Source of the DNA: JASFBA01 sp034433695 | Lineage (GTDB): Bacteria > Chloroflexota > Chloroflexia > DTKN01 | NCBI GenBank assembly: GCA_034433695.1 | Contig: DAOUAK010000089.1 | Location: 1 to 5,517, forward strand | Reading direction: 5' to 3' | Length of the DNA: 5,517 nt | Shown here: in pieces, positions 1 through 3,207 of the stretch | How the letters are laid out: every line of letters begins with the position of its first letter | Numbering within the stretch: position 1 is the stretch's first letter | Notes under the pieces: model-generated | Seen by the model: only the letters and a program-made list of their open reading frames with translations | Databases searched by the model: none | Told to the model about the DNA's origin: nothing | Translations under genes and position numbers: made by a program

Positions 1-20
1 GATCGAGGCCGGCTGCAAGC
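1..20 (-). repeat. Second CRISPR repeat, truncated by the left window edge
   Basis: This 20-nt segment is identical to 75-94. In array orientation it is the 5' half of the second repeat. The hairpin and tag half must lie to the left of the window. Confidence 0.88.
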
Positions 21-56
21 GGCTGGTATGCAACGAATAACGATAAAATTTTGTTT
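21..56 (-). other. CRISPR spacer 1 (most recently acquired position)
   Basis: This 36-nt unique sequence lies between the two repeats, next to the leader, so under polarised acquisition it is the newest spacer. By my count it has 12 G or C bases of 36, clearly AT-richer than the surrounding genes, and includes the run AAAATTTT. That suits an origin in an AT-rich phage or plasmid, but no target can be named from the sequence. No match to any other part of this window was noticed. Confidence 0.8.
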
Positions 57-94
57 CTTTCAGTATCCCCTGCGGATCGAGGCCGGCTGCAAGC
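57..94 (-). repeat. First complete CRISPR repeat with Cas6 processing hairpin
   Basis: Read on the minus strand, this 38-nt unit starts GCTTGCAGCC and ends in ACTGAAAG. Just before that tag, bases 77-65 form ATCC-GCAGG-GGAT, a perfect 4-bp stem with a 5-nt loop. Cas6 enzymes typically cut at the 3' base of such a hairpin and leave an 8-nt tag. Here a cut between bases 65 and 64 would give exactly ACUGAAAG. The spacer-side end is uncertain by a base or more, because only one copy of this half is visible. Confidence 0.82.
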
Positions 95-158
95 CACCCG
101 GGTTCCCCACCTGTAGGCCTCTCTATTCGGTTGTTAAGGACCTTTTTCCCCACCCGGG
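94..158. repeat. Duplicated CCACCCGGG motif in the leader
   Basis: CCACCCGGG occurs at 94-102, with its first base being the last base of the repeat, and again at 150-158. TTCCCCAC also occurs twice, at 103-110 and 146-153, on opposite sides of the first motif in the two copies. The duplicates are short, but their placement at the leader-repeat junction is suggestive. Confidence 0.45.
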
Positions 159-188
159 AGGGCAAAGGGTATGAAAAAGGCAATATTT

Positions 189-217
189 ATCCTACTACAA
201 CTTGCGGACTCTCGCAA
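189..217 (-). promoter_or_regulatory. Possible sigma70-type promoter for the CRISPR array
   Basis: On the minus strand TTGCGA (217-212) and TAGGAT (194-189) are separated by exactly 17 bp. Each matches the -35 or -10 consensus at 4 of 6 positions. Transcription would begin near 182 and reach the first repeat after about 90 nt, a reasonable leader transcript. The matches are modest, and an overlapping GATAAA could serve as the -10 instead. Confidence 0.35.
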
Positions 218-253
218 ATCGAAAAACGGTCCAAAAACGGCCGGGATTTGCGA
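212..253. repeat. Inverted repeat in the leader just after cas4
   Basis: TCGCAAATC at 212-220 pairs perfectly with GATTTGCGA at 245-253 across a 24-nt interval. It begins 5 nt after the cas4 stop. Neither strand has a T-run right after the outer arm, so a standard intrinsic terminator is not supported. It could be a protein-binding site, a weak hairpin at the end of the cas mRNA, or a leader recognition element. One arm overlaps the proposed -35 hexamer, so binding there could affect array transcription. Confidence 0.55.
222..240 (-). repeat. Tandem CCGTTTTT motif, 11-bp spacing
   Basis: On the minus strand CCGTTTTT occurs at 240-233 and again at 229-222, start to start 11 bp. That places both T-tracts on the same face of the helix, inside the interval of the inverted repeat. 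A related CCTTTTTC lies at 180-173. Phased A/T tracts can bend DNA; a role in leader recognition is inference. Confidence 0.5.
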
Positions 254-257
254 ACCC

Positions 258-893
258 TCACAGACGATCGTTGCAAAACCGCCGAAATTCGCACGCTACG
301 CACCTGGCCCGCGTCGGAGGACCCTCCGGCATCGCTTCTCCCTGTACGACAGCGGCCATCTCCCGCACCGTCTCTATGACCTTCCGGCGCAGAGGTAAGG
401 TCAACGCAACCTCTACCGCCAGCCGCCGCGGAATGCTGTAGAGAAAACCACGCCGTACAGGCCGGCCAAACCGCTCCTCGACCAGCAACCCGTACGCCGC
501 CAACTGTATCCGAAAGTGGGGCGAATCCATCTTGCGGCTATCTTTGAAATCTACCGGGATGACTTCCTCTTCGTTGACAACCACCAGGTCCACCTTCCCA
601 CTCAGCCCCCAACGTTCGGAAACCCACCCCACCTCATAGCCGTATTCCCCGTCCGGTATCCCCCGGACTCGCCCACGACGGATAAGCCGACGCCATATCT
701 CCTCATGGGCTTCTTTCCCCTCTTCTAGCACGTAGGGTTTGGGCCGAATCGGCGGCCAGTTGAAACGATAGTAGACAATCCGCCGACAAAAGTGCCACTG
801 CCGGAGATCGGTCACCGGAAACACCAGCGGGCGCATTCCATCGCCCAGCGAAAGCGGAGGCAACAGCAACACCTCTTCATCTACCCGTCTCAT
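258..893 (-). CDS. cas4: Cas4 RecB-like nuclease with iron-sulfur cysteines
   Basis: Cas4 is a RecB-family exonuclease that works with Cas1-Cas2 to trim prespacer ends and select PAM-side orientation. In the 211-aa product starting at 893, the RecB motifs are H63 (AHEE), D102 (GKVDLV), D115-x-K117 (PVDFKDS) and Q130-x3-Y134 (RIQLAAYGL). The four-cysteine cluster is C36 (WHFCRR) with C198, C201 and C207 near the end, expected to hold a [4Fe-4S] cluster. I chose the ATG at 893 because AGGAGG lies 6 nt upstream. The frame is open further upstream to 1070, but that part only shadows cas2. An ATG at 836 is a shorter alternative that still keeps C36. Placement is unusual: many type I loci have cas4 before cas1, here it is last, after cas2 and next to the array leader. 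All catalytic and cluster residues are present, so it is probably functional. Confidence 0.95.
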   Translation of the reverse strand: MRRVDEEVLLLPPLSLGDGMRPLVFPVTDLRQWHFCRRIVYYRFNWPPIRPKPYVLEEGKEAHEEIWRRLIRRGRVRGIPDGEYGYEVGWVSERWGLSGKVDLVVVNEEEVIPVDFKDSRKMDSPHFRIQLAAYGLLVEERFGRPVRRGFLYSIPRRLAVEVALTLPLRRKVIETVREMAAVVQGEAMPEGPPTRARCVACEFRRFCNDRL

Positions 894-1155
894 CTCCTCC
901 CTCCTGGGCCAGAACCTGCCGTGCCGCCCAATCGTCCGCACAAAGCGGGTATAACTGTACGTTGGCCTCCTTCCGTCCAATCTTCCGGCAAAGCCGTTTC
1001 CATAGTTCCTGCTGCTGTGCGCGGGTAAGTTGCCCCAGGAAGGCGCTGTACTGGATGCGGTCCAGTCCATAATCCTGGCAGATGTCCGCCACCTTCGCCC
1101 GCAGCCGGTCGTCCGGGATGTCGTAAATGACGATATAGCGCATCCTGCCTACCAT
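877..1155 (-). CDS. cas2: Cas2 adaptation protein
   Basis: Cas2 is the small ferredoxin-fold partner that bridges two Cas1 dimers in the spacer integration complex. The 92-aa length is typical. The first strand reads RYIVIYDIPDD, with the conserved Asp at D12. It is followed by a helix (RLRAKVADICQDYG) and the RIQYSAFLGQL strand that lies where other Cas2 proteins have their R-x-Q-x-S-V-F segment. The start at 1155 overlaps the cas1 stop by 7 bp and has a G-run directly before it. A second in-frame ATG at 1143 would give a protein starting MRYIVIYDI, which matches the usual Cas2 N-terminus better, so the true start may be 12 bases further in. The C-terminal about 15 residues are polar and probably disordered, and their coding sequence overlaps the cas4 start by 17 bp. 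Confidence 0.94.
   Translation of the reverse strand: MVGRMRYIVIYDIPDDRLRAKVADICQDYGLDRIQYSAFLGQLTRAQQQELWKRLCRKIGRKEANVQLYPLCADDWAARQVLAQEGGDETGR
900..905 (-). promoter_or_regulatory. Ribosome binding site that sets the cas4 start
   Basis: AGGAGG on the minus strand lies 6 nt before the ATG at 893, inside the cas2 coding sequence. It is the best ribosome site near the cas4 N-terminus and decides for 893 over 836 or the upstream frame extension. Confidence 0.75.
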
Positions 1156-2180
1156 CCCCCCGCAAACGGCTCATAGTTTTCGCGCTCTCCTCGCAGAAAG
1201 GTCGCCAGATGGCGGGCCTGGGTCTGAAGGACGTTGCGCAGGGCCATTCGCCGCCCTTCAAACGGCACGGGGCTATCCAGCCGTTCCAGAACCCGCTCGG
1301 CCACAAGCCGGCGCGTCTCCAGCGCCAACCCGCCCTGTTCTTCCTGGGCGATCTTCACCCCCTTGTTCACCAGGCCGATCAGGGTACGGTCCACGACCAT
1401 CTGGCGGAACTCCTCGATCAGGTCCAGCACCAGGCTCGGCTTGCCCGGCCGGTCCGCATGGAGGAAACCGGCAAAGGGATCCAGGCCGGCCAGCACCAGC
1501 GCGCGCTCCACCTGTCCGTAGAGGACTCCATAGCCGTAATTCAGCGCCTGGTTGAAGACATCGCTCGCCCCGCGGGTCTGTCGGCCCGGCCAATCCAGGT
1601 CTCCCTTCAGAAGGAGCCGAACCATGTCCCAGTAGACCTGTGCGGCCTGCCCCTCCAGGCCCAGGAGGATTTCCCGTACCTCTTCCACACAGGTGCCATC
1701 CGTCCCCTCGGCTGCTTTCTCAAACTCCAGGATATGGGCCGCCGCCCGCTGCACGGTTTCGTAGAGATCCGGTTCGCGCTCCTTCCGGTACTTGGCCATG
1801 TAGCGCAAGAGGTTGGCCTGGTTTTGCAGTTTTCCGCAGACAAACGCCCGGGCCGCGTTCACCCCTCGCCGGTCCCGGTAGGCTTCCAGTTGCGCACGCC
1901 GTGTGGCAATCGTCCCCGTCAGGCCGGCGCTGTAGAGGGAAGCGTAGGGAACGCCGGTCCCGCTGATGAAGTGGATGGGAATCCCCCGCTCCGCACACAC
2001 CTCCACCGCATCGGCGCTCAAACTGACCCCGCGCGAGGCGATGACCACCGTGTCCAGGTGCAGAAGGGGTGCCTCCTCCAGCACCTCGTTGCTCTTGATG
2101 CGCGTGACCTGGAGACGCTCGGAGTGTTTCCCCAGATGAGCGCCATGCTCGGCAACCACCAGATGGCGGACGATGCCCAT
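1149..2180 (-). CDS. cas1: Cas1 CRISPR spacer integrase
   Basis: Cas1 is the metal-dependent integrase that, as a complex with Cas2, inserts new spacers at the leader end of the array. The 343-aa length is normal for the family. An N-terminal beta-domain (about 1-95) includes the DTVVIASRGVSLSADAV and GIPIHFIS stretches typical of Cas1. The alpha-helical catalytic domain carries the expected metal ligands: E176 in LEGQAAQVYW, H241 in GFLHADRPGKPSL, and an acidic residue in DLIEEFR, most likely E256. NQALNYGYGVLYGQVERAL (210-228) is another strongly conserved Cas1 segment. The ATG is supported by AGGAGG 9 nt upstream, which overlaps the cas6 stop codon; the gap to cas6 is 13 bp. The stop TAG overlaps the cas2 start by 7 bp. 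No damage is visible. Identification is secure; only the subtype lineage remains open. Confidence 0.97.
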   Translation of the reverse strand: MGIVRHLVVAEHGAHLGKHSERLQVTRIKSNEVLEEAPLLHLDTVVIASRGVSLSADAVEVCAERGIPIHFISGTGVPYASLYSAGLTGTIATRRAQLEAYRDRRGVNAARAFVCGKLQNQANLLRYMAKYRKEREPDLYETVQRAAAHILEFEKAAEGTDGTCVEEVREILLGLEGQAAQVYWDMVRLLLKGDLDWPGRQTRGASDVFNQALNYGYGVLYGQVERALVLAGLDPFAGFLHADRPGKPSLVLDLIEEFRQMVVDRTLIGLVNKGVKIAQEEQGGLALETRRLVAERVLERLDSPVPFEGRRMALRNVLQTQARHLATFLRGERENYEPFAGGW

Positions 2181-2189
2181 TTCCCGATG

Positions 2190-2195
2190 CCTCCT
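2190..2195 (-). promoter_or_regulatory. Ribosome binding site of cas1, overlapping the cas6 stop
   Basis: AGGAGG on the minus strand begins within the TAG stop of cas6 and lies 9 nt before the cas1 ATG. A ribosome finishing cas6 would be placed directly on the cas1 site, which suits coupled translation. Confidence 0.75.
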
Positions 2196-3207
2196 ATCGA
2201 TGGAGAGCCGAAGGGCTCCGAACGCTCACACGGACAAGCCCGTTGCCCTTCACGGCGTCCTTTCCCACGTGGGTGGCGGTCGCCCAGAGCAATACAGGCA
2301 CAAGAGGATCCCAATCCTCGGCCATATATTCCGCCCAGCCCACAAACCCGCTGGTTGGCGTAATCCGCCCGCTCCGTCGGGAACCGCTGCTTATCTCTAC
2401 CCAGTGTATGTCGCGGTCCACCAGCTGTACCCGTCGCGCCCGGTCCAAGAGGCCACGCGCATCCCACCCGGGAACACCGGGAATGGAGGGGTAGTTGTCC
2501 CCGTACTGACCGGCCAATGCTTCGAGTCGCTCCAGAGCACGTGCAAACACCGGCAGGAAGATCGGCTCCTTGACCAGGCGTTTCTCGTGGATGATGCGCG
2601 TCGGGGTCAAGAAGGTCAAACGCAAGCGACGAGGGCGGCTCTGGAGGAGGGTACAGGCATAGGCGATCACCCCCGCTTCGTCGAGGGCGAGGCTAGGGGT
2701 ATGGACGGTTGTGGAACCTGGGCCGAGGACCGTCTCATGCTCCTGGGTCAGTGGGTGGACGGCCTCCACCTGATGGAGGCGGAAGTGGCCGCGCCGGCCG
2801 CGGTTCTCCTCCAGGGGCCGCCCCATCCCTATACGTCCCATCTCACCCACTGCAAGGATAAGGTAGGGAAAGAGGTTGAATGCAGTGCCAAAGAGGGTGA
2901 CATCGAAGGAGAAACGCTCTCCCGGCTCTCTGCGCTGCCCCAGGGCAAAGAGTGGGCCTTCGGTTTCGATGGCATAAGGGCGTGCGGGGGTGCGACCCCA
3001 GCGCCAGGCGGGGTCCTCGCGGGCCATCAGCCAGCAGACGGGGCACCGCGCGGAGTGACCTGGGTCGGGGTCGTCCGGAGCGGGGCAGTAGTGGCGACGG
3101 AGGGCCCCAAGGAGCGCGCCGCGAATCGTGCTCCCCGGCCAGGGGGGCAGTTCGAGCGGTGTTTCAACCTGTACGGTGAAGCGAAGGCGATACACGCTGA
3201 AACTCAT
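2194..3207 (-). CDS. cas6: Cas6-family pre-crRNA endoribonuclease (RAMP)
   Basis: Cas6 proteins cut the long CRISPR transcript within each repeat to release crRNAs. This 337-aa protein matches the long Cas6 type with a C-terminal CRISPR_Cas6 domain. Seen directly: an N-terminal beta-rich RAMP start with GSTIRGALLGALRR (25-38), a Gly-rich turn GEMGRIGMGR (121-130), and a C-terminal signature running from GFVGWAEY (287-294) through HVGKDAVKGNGLV (313-325), close to the family's usual GK...G-G-G loop. C41, C55 and C58, with H51 nearby, look like a small metal-binding knuckle. H39 is one candidate catalytic or RNA-contacting residue, but I cannot assign the active site by eye. The ATG overlaps the cas3 stop by 4 bp and has GGAG 8 nt upstream. 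The gene sits between cas3 and cas1, not next to effector genes. An alternative is a Cas5- or Csx-like RAMP, but the signature and the processing hairpin in the repeat favour Cas6. Confidence 0.85.
   Translation of the reverse strand: MSFSVYRLRFTVQVETPLELPPWPGSTIRGALLGALRRHYCPAPDDPDPGHSARCPVCWLMAREDPAWRWGRTPARPYAIETEGPLFALGQRREPGERFSFDVTLFGTAFNLFPYLILAVGEMGRIGMGRPLEENRGRRGHFRLHQVEAVHPLTQEHETVLGPGSTTVHTPSLALDEAGVIAYACTLLQSRPRRLRLTFLTPTRIIHEKRLVKEPIFLPVFARALERLEALAGQYGDNYPSIPGVPGWDARGLLDRARRVQLVDRDIHWVEISSGSRRSGRITPTSGFVGWAEYMAEDWDPLVPVLLWATATHVGKDAVKGNGLVRVSVRSPSALHR

Larger units (their letters stand above)
1..94 (-). CRISPR. Leader-proximal end of a CRISPR array, continuing off the left edge
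   Basis: The 20-mer GATCGAGGCCGGCTGCAAGC occurs at 1-20 and again, identically, at 75-94. The period of 74 bp is right for one repeat plus one spacer. The copies diverge immediately after bases 20 and 94, fixing that repeat boundary. The complete repeat is best read as 57-94 (38 nt) with a 36-nt spacer at 21-56; the other copy is cut by the window edge. Transcription is inferred to run leftward, because in that sense the repeat ends in ACTGAAAG, close to the common ATTGAAAC/G crRNA tag, and the leader and cas genes lie on its right. With only one and a half repeats visible, the array length is unknown, but the position directly beside a complete adaptation module makes the call strong. Confidence 0.9.
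95..257 (-). promoter_or_regulatory. CRISPR leader between cas4 and the first repeat
   Basis: This 163-bp stretch lies between the cas4 stop and the first repeat and has no convincing gene. Small plus-strand frames across it run on into antisense of cas4. By position it is the leader, which should carry the array promoter and the signals that direct Cas1-Cas2 to the first repeat. It holds a 9-bp inverted repeat (212-220 with 245-253), two CCGTTTTT copies on the minus strand 11 bp apart, a promoter-like pair of hexamers, and a duplicated CCACCCGGG motif, one copy of which touches the first repeat. It is locally richer in A and T tracts than the genes. Confidence 0.75.

Noticed and set aside
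53..94. A longer 42-nt repeat ending in GAAAC
   Set aside because: On the minus strand the sequence continues as GAAAGAAAC, so an end at 53 is possible, but it would make an unusually long repeat and break the exact 8-nt tag after the hairpin. A second full repeat would settle it.
212..253. Intrinsic terminator for the cas operon
   Set aside because: The stem is real, but the 24-nt loop is long and there is no T-run after the second arm on the minus strand, so I list it only as an inverted repeat.
95..257. A further degenerate repeat or a tracrRNA-like anti-repeat in the leader
   Set aside because: I found no stretch of the leader resembling the repeat or its complement beyond a few bases.
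131..441. Small plus-strand frames in the leader and across the end of cas4
   Set aside because: They run into antisense of cas4, overlap each other in different frames and look like noise. One starts with a short hydrophobic stretch (MKKAIFILLQLA), but this breaks into charged residues at once and has no good ribosome site.
894..1070. N-terminal extension of cas4 by 59 codons
   Set aside because: This stretch lies inside cas2 in another frame, reads as an unstructured Arg/Gly/Ser-rich segment, and the ATG at 893 has a much better ribosome site.
1209..2363. A 384-codon open frame on the plus strand
   Set aside because: It is antisense to cas1 and the end of cas6, whose catalytic motifs are intact. 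Its protein is a low-complexity Pro, Gln, His and Arg mix with no domain, as expected for a shadow frame in GC-rich DNA.
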